Source: Oscillospiraceae bacterium
Lineage (GTDB): Bacteria > Bacillota > Clostridia > Oscillospirales > WRJC01
DNA length: 42,651 bases
Assembly (NCBI GenBank): GCA_009780985.1
Contig: WQYZ01000013.1
Span: 1 to 42,651, forward strand
Direction: 5' to 3'
The stretch's first letter is position 1. The number at the start of each line of letters is the position of its first letter. Shown one piece after another: positions 16,516 to 24,438 of this stretch. The notes under the pieces are model-generated. The model searched no databases. It was given only the letters and a program-made list of their open reading frames with translations, and was not told the origin of the DNA. Both the position numbers and the translations under genes were made by a program.

Positions 16516-17946
16516 ATGCGAATATTATTTTTAAAAAGGTTTATATTTTTATTGTTGATGATAATTTTCGGGATGGTTTCCGCCTCCGTTTTGTCATGCG
16601 ATTATAACTCTAATAGCGCCGTTTATACTGATTTGATCAGTGATACCGGCGTTCCTTTGAATTCGGCTCCGGACGTTCCGCCCGTTGCAAAATACACGGA
16701 CGACGGCAGGAGGGTTATAACAATCGGCACATGGTACGACCTGTATTATATCAGCAAACATTCGGATATTCACGACGATCCCAATCTGTCCGATCCTGTT
16801 ACAGCTCAAATGCGTCTTGACAATATGCGGGGTGTGGAAAAAAAATACGGAATAGTCTTAAATTCCGTCAACCTCACGTACGACGGACTGATCGAAAGCA
16901 TAAATTCATCTGTGCCGCAGAAAGATCCAGACGTCGACGTATATGAAATTGAGCTTACGAGCGGAATCGCCCCGCTTATCAAAGATTACGCAGTTTCCCT
17001 TGAAGAGATGGGGATTATAGGAGATAAAGAAGAACCGGACCCTTCGGTTATACGCACTATGAAATTGCCCGGTCAAACCGAAACGTATCTTTTTTCTTCT
17101 GCCGCTCAAGGCGTTTCGAACGCGTATGTTCTCGCTTTTAACATGGATATGATAAGGAAAGCGGGTCTTGAAAATCCGCAGGATTTATACGACAGAGGCG
17201 AATGGACTTGGGATAAATGGAGAGAGTATTTAAAAATCCTCACAAAAGATACTAATGGGGACGGGATGCCGGAAATCTACGGCTACAGCGGATATTGGAC
17301 AAACCTGCTGACAAATCTGCTGTTCTCAAATAATGCGGAAATCGCTTCCGGAGAAAAAGAAAATCTTTCTTCGCCTGCGACTATTGAAGTTTTGAAATTT
17401 ATAGACGATATATATAATAAAGATAAAACAGCCCGTCCATGGGATGATTCAAACTGGGATATAAACAACAGTCTGTATGGAGATGGGCTTTCGGCGTTCT
17501 GGATAGGCGCGGATTGGATATTCAACGAATTCGGCGGAAAGGATCTGCCGTTTGAAATAGGCGTAGTGCCTTGGCCTTGCGGACCGAGCGGGGATAAGAG
17601 CCATAACAGTTGCGTGCAGACGACGACGAAGTGGTATTTTATTCCTAAAAACGTAAAAGATCCGAAATTGGTCTATAACGTGATATATGACTGGACAAAC
17701 TGGTATAACGGGGATCTAGACGTTGCGAAAAATGACACATGGTCTCGCGAGATGTATATGAACGGGAGAAATTATGCGTACGCGCAGATGATGGCATCGA
17801 AACCGGGATTTGACATGTGGCAGTTTATAGACTCGGATTATAAGTTCTCGTTGGTTCCGATGATTTCCGGCAAGGAAACGGTCGATGACGTTGTCAAAAA
17901 CAACAGTAATTTTTTCCAAAACGGCATAGACGAATACTTTAAGTGA
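16516..17946 (+). CDS. Extracellular solute-binding lipoprotein (family 1, sugar-type)
   Basis: The protein has 476 residues. A basic N-terminus, hydrophobic core and lipobox SVLSC (Cys28) indicate a lipoprotein. Family-1 binding-protein features include WTWDKWREYLKILTKDTNGDGMPEIYG and a final GIDEYF helix. A sugar ABC permease or ATPase is absent on either side, so this may be a sensor partner rather than a transporter part. The next gene is a hybrid kinase with two of its own solute-binding-type domains. They are separated by a 198-bp leader and may form one signalling unit; that is inference. Confidence 0.8.
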   Translation: MRILFLKRFIFLLLMIIFGMVSASVLSCDYNSNSAVYTDLISDTGVPLNSAPDVPPVAKYTDDGRRVITIGTWYDLYYISKHSDIHDDPNLSDPVTAQMRLDNMRGVEKKYGIVLNSVNLTYDGLIESINSSVPQKDPDVDVYEIELTSGIAPLIKDYAVSLEEMGIIGDKEEPDPSVIRTMKLPGQTETYLFSSAAQGVSNAYVLAFNMDMIRKAGLENPQDLYDRGEWTWDKWREYLKILTKDTNGDGMPEIYGYSGYWTNLLTNLLFSNNAEIASGEKENLSSPATIEVLKFIDDIYNKDKTARPWDDSNWDINNSLYGDGLSAFWIGADWIFNEFGGKDLPFEIGVVPWPCGPSGDKSHNSCVQTTTKWYFIPKNVKDPKLVYNVIYDWTNWYNGDLDVAKNDTWSREMYMNGRNYAYAQMMASKPGFDMWQFIDSDYKFSLVPMISGKETVDDVVKNNSNFFQNGIDEYFK

Positions 17947-18000
17947 AATATAAAATGATAAAAATGAACAAATCGTAGTTATTTAACAAAAGAAAGCAGT

Positions 18001-18057
18001 GGGTAAAAGCCTCCCTCCGAGAGGGAGGCGGCAAAAGTTCCAAAGTTTGACTTGTTT
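18001..18057 (-). repeat. Palindromic mobile repeat, copy A
   Basis: GCCTCCCTC (18009-18017) and GAGGGAGGC (18021-18029) form a 9-bp stem with CGA loop, followed by GGCAAAAGTT...TTTGAC. Read on the minus strand it gives GTCAAA...TTGCCGCCTCCCTC...GGAGGCTTTT, the layout seen in copies at 27831, 29641, 31245 and 35906. It lies in the leader of the hybrid kinase gene. Confidence 0.75.
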
Positions 18058-18144
18058 TTGTGCATTGGAAAGAAAAAAAGGGGAAAGCAAAAAGTATAGA
18101 GATAAAAGGGAAAAGGGAAAGAGAAAAAAAGGGAAAACAAAAAA

Positions 18145-21100
18145 ATGAGGAGAGTATATAGGGGAGTAAGCATGTTTCTGCTCCTGTCAATTATTGTCGG
18201 CATTATGGCGGCATGCGTTGCAAGCGCGGCGGAAACAACAAATTATACTAATAATTCGAACGGCGCAAATACGGAAAGCGCAATTAAATCATACAAAGAC
18301 GTTCCTGGAATTACAAAAAAAGAAATCACGGAGATAGAATCCCTTGCAAAAAGCACGCCGTTTTTCACATACGGTATGGCGATGAGCACCGAATGTTACA
18401 AGGATACGGCGACTAATAAAACTATGGGGTTTTCCGTTTTGTTATGCGAATGGCTCACAAAATTTTTCGGTATTAAATTCAAGCCCGTAATATACGAATG
18501 GAACGTACTTTTAGATGGGCTTCAAAGTAAATCTATTTCTTTCAGCGGGGAAATACCTTCTCTTCTGAAAGACGCGGGCAAATATTATATGACTGATTCA
18601 ATTGCTGAAAGAAAGATAAAAATCATCAGTTTCGAGGGAATGAACAAACTCTCAGTGATTTGCAAAACGCGCCCGTTAAAATACGGGTTTATCGCCGGCA
18701 CAAATACCGAAGACCTGATAAACGGCAGTATTAATCAGAATTATACAGCCGTTCAGGTCGCAAATTACAACGATGCCTATCAAAAATTGGTACTGAACGA
18801 AATAGACGCGCTGATTGCGGACGAGACAGTGGAGGACGGCTTTTCCGGCAACAGCAATATCATTATAGAAGACTTTATGCCCGTAACGTATAACACTGTT
18901 TCGATGGCTACGCAAGATTCTGCGCTTGCGCCGATTATTTCGGTTATCCAAAAGTACATGCAGAATTACGGAACTTATATATTCGCCGACATGTATACCG
19001 AAGGGTACAACGAATACCTGCATTATAATTTTCTGAACCTTTTGACGCCGGACGAGCGCCGGTACGTGGACAGCTGTGTAAAAGAAAACAAAATAATAAC
19101 AGTGGTTGCCGAATCCGACGATTATCCGGTCACTTTTTACAACAATACAGACAAAGAATGGCAGGGGATATCTGTAGATGTGCTGAAACAGATCTCGGCT
19201 TTAACGGGGATACAGTTCCAGTACAGCGCAGACAACACAGACTGGCTCACTCCAAAACAGAATGATCTGGAAGCCGGGAATTTTGTCATGGCAAGCGAGC
19301 TTATCCGGACGCCAGAACGGGAGAAACACTTTATTTTTTCCGACAGTTCGTATCAGACGGATTATTACGCTTTTATTTCAGACGCTGATTTTAAAGATAT
19401 AACTCTAAGCGACGTACCATATTATAACATTGGAATTGTAAAAGATTCCGCTGCGGACGATATATTTAACGAGATGTTCCCGGAGCACAAATATGTGACT
19501 GTTTACAACACCAGGCTCGAGGCTATACGCGCGCTGCAGAAAGGGGATATAGATCTGCTCATGGCTACGCAGAATCTTCTGCTTAATATAACGAACTATA
19601 TGGAACTTACGGGATATAAGACAAATTTGATTCTGCACCGTCCGTATGAATCGACATTTGGGTTCAACAAAAACCAGACGCTGCTATGTTCTGTGATAAG
19701 CAAGGCAAACACTCTTGTTGATAAAACGGGTATTGTGAACAGCTGGATGTGGAGAGTGTTCGATTACAGCGGGGCATTGGCGAGAGCGCAGCGTCCGTAT
19801 CTTATAGGAGCAATTATACTGTTTGTAATTATTCTGATTCTGCTGTCGGTGCTGTTATTGAGAAACAGCCAGATGGCGGGAAGGCTTGAAACAATTGTTC
19901 AGCAGAGGACGAGGGAGCTTGAGGAGAGGCAGTATGACCTTGAAATACAGACTGAAGCCGCGCAGGTCGCTTCCAAAGCGAAGAGCGAGTTTCTCGCCCG
20001 GATGAGCCACGAAATCAGGACGCCTCTCAACGCGATTATGGGCATGACGGAAGTCGCAAAACGGGCGGACAATATAGGGAAAAAAAATAAATCGCTCAGA
20101 GAAATATCCGCGGCATCCGAACATCTTTTAGGAATACTGAACGACGTTTTGGATATGTCGAAAATAGAAAGCGGGAAGTTTGTACTTTCACACGAGCCTT
20201 TTGACATGCTGACCGCGATGAAAGAAGTCGACAACATAATCGCCCAGAGGTGCACCGACAAAAACATAGAATTTAACGTTACATTCGACGGTTTGGATAA
20301 ATTATCCAGATCGAACAAAATCGAAGTTTTCGGCGATAAACTCAGATTAAAGCAGGTTTTGATAAATTTATTGGGGAACGCCGTAAAGTTTACGCCTGAA
20401 AGCGGGAACATAAAGTTTTCCGTATGTAATCTCAGTTTAGTAAACAGCGCAAATAATTTTGACACTCAAAATAAAGCGAGGCTGTATTTTAAAGTCGAGG
20501 ACAGCGGGATAGGAATGTCGGGCGAACAGATGCAAAATTTATTTATGCCGTTTGAACAAGCGGACAGCACTATTTCAACCCGTTTCGGCGGAACTGGTTT
20601 AGGGCTTGCGATAAGCCAGAACCTGATAAATCAAATGGGCGGAGTTATTACGGTCAAGAGCGCGCCCGGCGAAGGTTCCGTTTTTGAATTTACCCTGTCT
20701 TTGGAAAAAGCAGAGAAACAGGAGAATCCCGAAAAACCCGAAAAAGTTGACATAGTTAATATATTCGATATAATCAGGGATGAAAAATACGGCGTCAATT
20801 TTTCGGAAGAATCAAAACGGCCCGAAGAATCAGAAAAATCAAGGGAAGCCGAAGACTTCGGAGGAGAAAACAATCCTCCGGATTTTGCGGGGAAACATAT
20901 GCTGGTTGTGGAAGACGTAGAGATAAACCGCACGATTTTAAAAGAACTATTGGCAAATACCAATATAGAAATAGATGAAGCCGCAGACGGTCTTGCCGCA
21001 GTAGAGAAATTTGCGGATTCGGCGCTGTATTATTACGATATTATTTTTATGGATATTCAGATGCCCAACATGAACGGATACGATGCTACGGAAAAAATAC

Positions 21101-21282
21101 GTTCTATGAAAAACGAACGTCCCGATGCCGAAACTGTGCCTATAATAGCGATGACTGCAAACGCATACAAAGAAGATATAAAGCACGCTTTCAGTGTGGG
21201 AATGAACGGTCATTTATCAAAACCCGTTAATACGGGCGAGATAATCAAAGAAATATCGCAATGCCGGAAAATAAACGCCTGA
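18145..21282 (+). CDS. BvgS-like hybrid sensor histidine kinase with two SBP_bac_3 domains
   Basis: The protein has 1045 residues. A signal/anchor helix (about 9-28) is followed by two solute-binding (family 3) domains (about 50-290 and 300-540). The second is recognisable from ITVVAESDDYPVTFYN, GISVDVLKQISALTGIQF and LEAIRALQKGDIDLL. A membrane helix spans about 553-575, then a coiled coil, HisKA with FLARMSHEIRTPLNAI (His622), HATPase (GNAVKFT; GIGMS; GGTGLGLAIS) and a receiver domain (LVVEDVEINR; Asp970 in FMDIQMP; final SKP). No separate HPt or output regulator lies nearby. A 5' alternative ATG at 18172 has a better ribosome site (GGGGAG) but would drop the basic n-region, so 18145 is kept. 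The ligand is unknown. Confidence 0.9.
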   Translation: MRRVYRGVSMFLLLSIIVGIMAACVASAAETTNYTNNSNGANTESAIKSYKDVPGITKKEITEIESLAKSTPFFTYGMAMSTECYKDTATNKTMGFSVLLCEWLTKFFGIKFKPVIYEWNVLLDGLQSKSISFSGEIPSLLKDAGKYYMTDSIAERKIKIISFEGMNKLSVICKTRPLKYGFIAGTNTEDLINGSINQNYTAVQVANYNDAYQKLVLNEIDALIADETVEDGFSGNSNIIIEDFMPVTYNTVSMATQDSALAPIISVIQKYMQNYGTYIFADMYTEGYNEYLHYNFLNLLTPDERRYVDSCVKENKIITVVAESDDYPVTFYNNTDKEWQGISVDVLKQISALTGIQFQYSADNTDWLTPKQNDLEAGNFVMASELIRTPEREKHFIFSDSSYQTDYYAFISDADFKDITLSDVPYYNIGIVKDSAADDIFNEMFPEHKYVTVYNTRLEAIRALQKGDIDLLMATQNLLLNITNYMELTGYKTNLILHRPYESTFGFNKNQTLLCSVISKANTLVDKTGIVNSWMWRVFDYSGALARAQRPYLIGAIILFVIILILLSVLLLRNSQMAGRLETIVQQRTRELEERQYDLEIQTEAAQVASKAKSEFLARMSHEIRTPLNAIMGMTEVAKRADNIGKKNKSLREISAASEHLLGILNDVLDMSKIESGKFVLSHEPFDMLTAMKEVDNIIAQRCTDKNIEFNVTFDGLDKLSRSNKIEVFGDKLRLKQVLINLLGNAVKFTPESGNIKFSVCNLSLVNSANNFDTQNKARLYFKVEDSGIGMSGEQMQNLFMPFEQADSTISTRFGGTGLGLAISQNLINQMGGVITVKSAPGEGSVFEFTLSLEKAEKQENPEKPEKVDIVNIFDIIRDEKYGVNFSEESKRPEESEKSREAEDFGGENNPPDFAGKHMLVVEDVEINRTILKELLANTNIEIDEAADGLAAVEKFADSALYYYDIIFMDIQMPNMNGYDATEKIRSMKNERPDAETVPIIAMTANAYKEDIKHAFSVGMNGHLSKPVNTGEIIKEISQCRKINA

Positions 21283-21295
21283 CAAATTGATAAGT

Positions 21296-21326
21296 ATAAC
21301 GCGAAAAGTTTCGCGTTATTTCTTTT
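21296..21326 (+). terminator. Rho-independent terminator of the hybrid kinase gene
   Basis: ATAACGCGAAA (21296-21306) pairs with TTTCGCGTTAT (21309-21319) and is followed by TTCTTTTTT. Confidence 0.9.
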
Positions 21327-21348
21327 TTAATAAAAAGCAATTTGCGTA

Positions 21349-21377
21349 TTGACAAATACAAAAATATATAGTATTAT
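21349..21377 (+). promoter_or_regulatory. Promoter of the metal ABC transporter operon
   Basis: TTGACA (21349-21354), 17-bp spacer, TATTAT (21372-21377). The transcription start would fall in the palindrome at 21382-21410. Confidence 0.8.
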
Positions 21378-21381
21378 ATTG

Positions 21382-21410
21382 TTATTGAAATTGAGACTTA
21401 GTTTTAATAA
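21382..21410 (+). promoter_or_regulatory. Fur/Zur-family-like palindromic operator
   Basis: TTATTGAAATTGAG (21382-21395) and CTTAGTTTTAATAA (21397-21410) are inverted repeats matching at 11 of 14 positions around a central A. The site covers the expected transcription start of the importer operon, a position fitting metal-dependent repression. The AT-rich inverted layout resembles Fur-family sites; whether it answers Zn, Mn or Fe cannot be told. Confidence 0.55.
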
Positions 21411-21424
21411 CGAGGTGTTTTTTT

Positions 21425-22384
21425 ATTTATTTAAGGTTTAATAGATTTTCAGCATACATTTTGGTTTTGACGATTATATTTAGTATGATTTTAAGTCTGA
21501 CATCATGCAATACCGCCGATGCGGCGACAAATAATACTGGGAGCAAATTAAAAATAGTGGCGACGCTTTTCCCTCAGTATGATTTCTGCAAACAAATTGT
21601 AAAAGATAAGGCAGACGTCACACTTCTTCTGCCGCCGGGTGTTGAAAGCCACAGTTTTGATCCTAAACCGAGCGATATAGTAAATATATACAACTCGGAT
21701 TTATTTGTGTATACCGGGGATAACATGGAACCGTGGGCAGCTACTATAATAAAAAGTATTCCGGATTTGCGGGCGATTAATAATCGCCCTTACGTGGTGA
21801 ATTGTTCTAAAAATATAGATTTGCTCAAAGACGACGACGGCGATCCGGACGAGGGCGGTTATGACCCGCACATTTGGTTAGACCCTACTTTGTGCGAAAG
21901 AATGGTGGATAATATAGTAGCGGGTCTGTGCGAGAGAGACAGCACAAATGCGGATTTTTATAAAAGCAACGCCGAAGATTATAAGAATCTGCTGGAAAAA
22001 TATGACAGCGATATGTCTGACGTTGTCAAAAACGCGAAGAGAGATACGCTTGTTTTCGGCGGAAGATTCGCATATATGTATTTTTTAAATCACTTCGGAT
22101 TAAAATATGAAACGGCGTATGATTCATGTTCTTCGACGGCGGAACCGAGCGTGGAGAAAATTGCATCTGTTATAGACTATATAAAATTGAACAATACGCC
22201 GTGCATATATTACGAGGAACTTTCTGACCCGAAAGTCGCAACGTCAATATCCGAAGCCACCGGAGCGGAATGTCTGCTGTTTTCGACGGCGCACAATATT
22301 ACCAAAGACCAGTATGATTCCGGGGTGACTTTTTTGGACATCATGTATGCAAATTTGGAGAATGTCAAAAAGGGATTGGATTAA
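21425..22384 (+). CDS. znuA: Zinc/manganese ABC importer, substrate-binding lipoprotein (probable ATT start)
   Basis: Family signatures are IVATLFPQYDFCKQI, GVESHSFDPKPSDI (metal-binding His), YDPHIWLDPTL (metal-binding His) and a C-terminal ISEATGAECLLF, as in cluster-9 (ZnuA/AdcA/MntC) proteins. The short acidic loop DDDGDPDEGG replaces the usual His-rich loop. The frame has no ATG or GTG before the lipobox SLTSC. A TTG at 21461 would give a signal peptide without basic residues. The ATT at 21425 gives IYLRFNRFSAYILVL..., with basic residues, and lies 7 nt after GAGGTG, so it is proposed as the start (319 residues, lipid Cys28). It heads an operon with the ATPase and permease. Confidence 0.8.
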   Translation: MYLRFNRFSAYILVLTIIFSMILSLTSCNTADAATNNTGSKLKIVATLFPQYDFCKQIVKDKADVTLLLPPGVESHSFDPKPSDIVNIYNSDLFVYTGDNMEPWAATIIKSIPDLRAINNRPYVVNCSKNIDLLKDDDGDPDEGGYDPHIWLDPTLCERMVDNIVAGLCERDSTNADFYKSNAEDYKNLLEKYDSDMSDVVKNAKRDTLVFGGRFAYMYFLNHFGLKYETAYDSCSSTAEPSVEKIASVIDYIKLNNTPCIYYEELSDPKVATSISEATGAECLLFSTAHNITKDQYDSGVTFLDIMYANLENVKKGLD

Positions 22385-22386
22385 AT

Positions 22387-23118
22387 ATGGGATTTGTGTT
22401 AAAAATAAATAATTTAACGATAAAATATCAATCGAATTTCGGCGACAGTTTTGCCGTAAAAAACGTCAGTTTTACTGTTGAAAGCGGGGATTATTGCTGT
22501 ATCGTCGGAATGAACGGTTCGGGGAAAAGCTCGCTTATCAAAGGTATTTTAGGGCTTATTCCCGTGTCATCCGGCTCGGTGGAATACGGCGTCAAGCGGT
22601 GTAAAATCTCATATATGCCGCAGATAAACAGTATACCGTTGAATTTCCCTGCGACAGTCAGGGAAATTGTCCTGACGGGAGCGCAGAAACAGGTTGAGAT
22701 GTTCAGGCTGCCGTTTTATTCAAAAGAAGACAAGACAGCAGCGGATAATGCCATGGGAATTTTAAAAATCGAAGGTCTGGCGAAGAAAAGATTCGGAGAA
22801 TTATCCGGCGGTCAGCAGCAGAAAGTGTTGCTTGCCAGAGCGTTGTGCAGAAATCCCCTGCTCTTAGTTTTGGACGAGCCGTGCGCGGGCTTGGATGAAG
22901 GCGCAACCGACAGTTTTTACGGTTTGTTATACAATTTGAACAATCAAAGCAGTCCGGACGGCAAAGTAGCGGTTCTGATGATTTCTCACGATTTGCGCGA
23001 TGTTCAGAAGTATGCCAAGCATATAGTCGAGATGGATACGGATATGTTGTTTTATGGAACTGCGCCGGAGTGGGCGGAGTGGTTAGCAAAAGAGAGCGGG
23101 AGAAACCGGAATGGATAA
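22387..23118 (+). CDS. znuC: Metal ABC importer ATPase
   Basis: The protein has 243 residues with Walker A GMNGSGKSS, signature LSGGQQQKVLLARAL, Walker B LLVLDEPCAGLD and H-loop MISHD, all intact. It starts 2 bp after the binding-protein stop and its end overlaps the permease gene by 8 bp, so translation is coupled. It powers uptake of the divalent metal bound by the preceding lipoprotein. Size is normal for ZnuC/AdcC. Confidence 0.92.
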   Translation: MGFVLKINNLTIKYQSNFGDSFAVKNVSFTVESGDYCCIVGMNGSGKSSLIKGILGLIPVSSGSVEYGVKRCKISYMPQINSIPLNFPATVREIVLTGAQKQVEMFRLPFYSKEDKTAADNAMGILKIEGLAKKRFGELSGGQQQKVLLARALCRNPLLLVLDEPCAGLDEGATDSFYGLLYNLNNQSSPDGKVAVLMISHDLRDVQKYAKHIVEMDTDMLFYGTAPEWAEWLAKESGRNRNG

Positions 23119-23950
23119 ATTGATAGAATTATTGCAGTATCCGTTTGTTGCAAGAGCGTTTGCCGCGGGGATTTTAATCTCGCTGTGCGCGGCTCTTTTG
23201 GGCGCGGTTCTTGTTTTAAAACATTATTCGCTTATCGGTCACGGGCTCGCCGACGTGGGGTTTGCTTCGCTGTCGGTTGCAGTCGCGTTCGGACTTCCCC
23301 CGATGCTTGTATCTGTTCCGGTTGTTGTTGTCGCGTCGTTTATAATCATGGCGTACAGCCAGAGAAAGGGCATTGCAGGCGACACGGCTTTGGGCGTGAC
23401 TGCAACGTCGTCGCTTGCGCTGGGGATTATCGTAACATCGTTGAAAAAGGGATTTAACACGGATGTTTATAACTATATGTTCGGGAGCATACTTGCGATG
23501 AGCACTTTAGATATAGTTATGAGCGTTATTCTGGCAGTTTTGGTAATCGGGCTGTACGTTTTGTTTTACAACAGAATATTCCTGATTACCGCGGACGAAA
23601 ATTTCGCAGTATCTGCGGGCATAAACGTGGGATTATATCAGTTTTTGATATCGTTTCTGACGGCTCTTACCGTGGTCATCGGAATGAAAATGACGGGAAC
23701 GCTGTTAATTTCAAGCTTGATTATTGTTCCGGCGGTGACAGCAAGGAGAATAACTGCGCTGCGTACGGGGAGTTTCAAAAGTCTGATATTATTAACGTCA
23801 ATCATATCTGTTATATGTTTTATAGCCGGCATGTGCGTGTCGATATTGGCGAATATCCCGACAGGGGCGGGGATTGTGGCTGTAAGCGTAGGGTTTATGC
23901 TTGTAGTATCGGTTGTTGGGGGAATTATAGTCCGCGTGAAAAGAATATAA
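23111..23950 (+). CDS. znuB: Metal ABC importer permease (ABC-3 family)
   Basis: The protein has 279 residues with about eight to nine hydrophobic helices. ABC-3 family motifs include LKHYSLIGHGLADVGFASLSVA, DTALGVTATSSLALG, FGSILAMS and LLISSLIIVPAVTARRIT. It is the last gene of the three-gene importer operon, overlapping the ATPase by 8 bp. No Fur-family regulator gene is adjacent. Confidence 0.92.
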   Translation: MDKLIELLQYPFVARAFAAGILISLCAALLGAVLVLKHYSLIGHGLADVGFASLSVAVAFGLPPMLVSVPVVVVASFIIMAYSQRKGIAGDTALGVTATSSLALGIIVTSLKKGFNTDVYNYMFGSILAMSTLDIVMSVILAVLVIGLYVLFYNRIFLITADENFAVSAGINVGLYQFLISFLTALTVVIGMKMTGTLLISSLIIVPAVTARRITALRTGSFKSLILLTSIISVICFIAGMCVSILANIPTGAGIVAVSVGFMLVVSVVGGIIVRVKRI

Positions 23951-23967
23951 ATCAACACGATTAAGCC

Positions 23968-24100
23968 TGTTGATAAGTCTGGGGAAACTGTGGATAACTT
24001 TTGAGGAAAAACACAATATATAGTCACATGAACTCCATTTTCAACAAAATGTATAAAAATATACGTCATTGTTGATAAGTTGTGGGGAATCTGTGGATAA
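23968..24100 (+). other. Cluster of four DnaA-box-like sites in two matched pairs
   Basis: TGTGGATAA (complement of consensus TTATCCACA) occurs at 23989-23997 and 24092-24100. TGTTGATAA occurs at 23968-23976 and 24070-24078. Each pair is spaced 21-22 bp in the same orientation, with GGGGAA between the boxes. The two ~30-bp units are about 100 bp apart. This resembles DnaA-binding regions, but dnaA, dnaN and rpmH are not adjacent, so it is called a DnaA-box cluster, not an origin. The rest of 23951-24438 holds a terminator, a promoter and two hairpins. Confidence 0.65.
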
Positions 24101-24202
24101 GCAGGGTACAATGCACTGCTGAACGTGTTCGGCATGGCGTCTCATACGAAAACTAATTACTTTTGTTTTTCTGAAAATATTTTTATACGATTATCATGTA
24201 TT

Positions 24203-24248
24203 ATTCAGCCCTCTGTGTTTATATGTTCACAGAGGCTGAATTTTTTTA
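24203..24248 (+). terminator. Rho-independent terminator
   Basis: ATTCAGCCCTCTGTG (24203-24217) pairs with CACAGAGGCTGAAT (24228-24241), one bulged C, then a T run. It ends the metal importer operon. Confidence 0.9.
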
Positions 24249-24277
24249 AATATTGCTTAAAATTTCTCTAAAAGCGC

Positions 24278-24306
24278 TTGACAAATATAAAAAAAAGTAT
24301 TAAAAT
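24278..24306 (+). promoter_or_regulatory. Promoter of the thioester adhesin gene
   Basis: TTGACA (24278-24283), 17 bp, TAAAAT (24301-24306). It implies a leader of about 120 nt containing two hairpins. Confidence 0.8.
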
Positions 24307-24335
24307 ATCAGTGTAAAAAATGGAATATATAAAAT

Positions 24336-24355
24336 CCAGGGCATAAATGCCCCTG
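24336..24355. repeat. Short palindrome of the (T/C)AGGGGC type
   Basis: CCAGGGCAT (24336-24344) and ATGCCCCTG (24347-24355) form a near-perfect stem. On the minus strand it reads GGCAGGGGCATTTATGCCCTGG, similar in layout to the palindrome at 7583-7607. It lies in the leader of the thioester adhesin gene. Confidence 0.5.
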
Positions 24356-24404
24356 CCGGGAATGTGAAAACTATGGAATTAGAATTTTTATTTTATAATT
24401 TTAA

Positions 24405-24428
24405 TTCGGGAGACAATCCCGGAAGGAG
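24405..24428 (+). promoter_or_regulatory. Hairpin overlapping the ribosome site of the adhesin gene
   Basis: TTCGGGA (24405-24411) can pair with TCCCGGAA (24417-24424, one bulge), whose last bases belong to the ribosome site GGAAGGAG (24421-24428). The structure could limit translation initiation. Confidence 0.4.
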
Positions 24429-24438
24429 TATTTTTATT

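Noticed and set aside
23968-24100. Chromosomal replication origin
   Set aside because: DnaA-like boxes are present, but dnaA, dnaN, rpmH or gidA are not nearby and the cluster has only four boxes; kept as a DnaA-box cluster.
23638-24135. Minus-strand open frame of 165 residues across the permease end and the DnaA-box region
   Set aside because: It overlaps a clear importer permease gene, has a Thr/Ile-rich composition typical of a shadow and no ribosome site.
24364-24438. 25-residue N-terminal extension of the thioester adhesin
   Set aside because: No ribosome site before 24364, and the signal peptide begins naturally at 24439 after GGAAGGAG.
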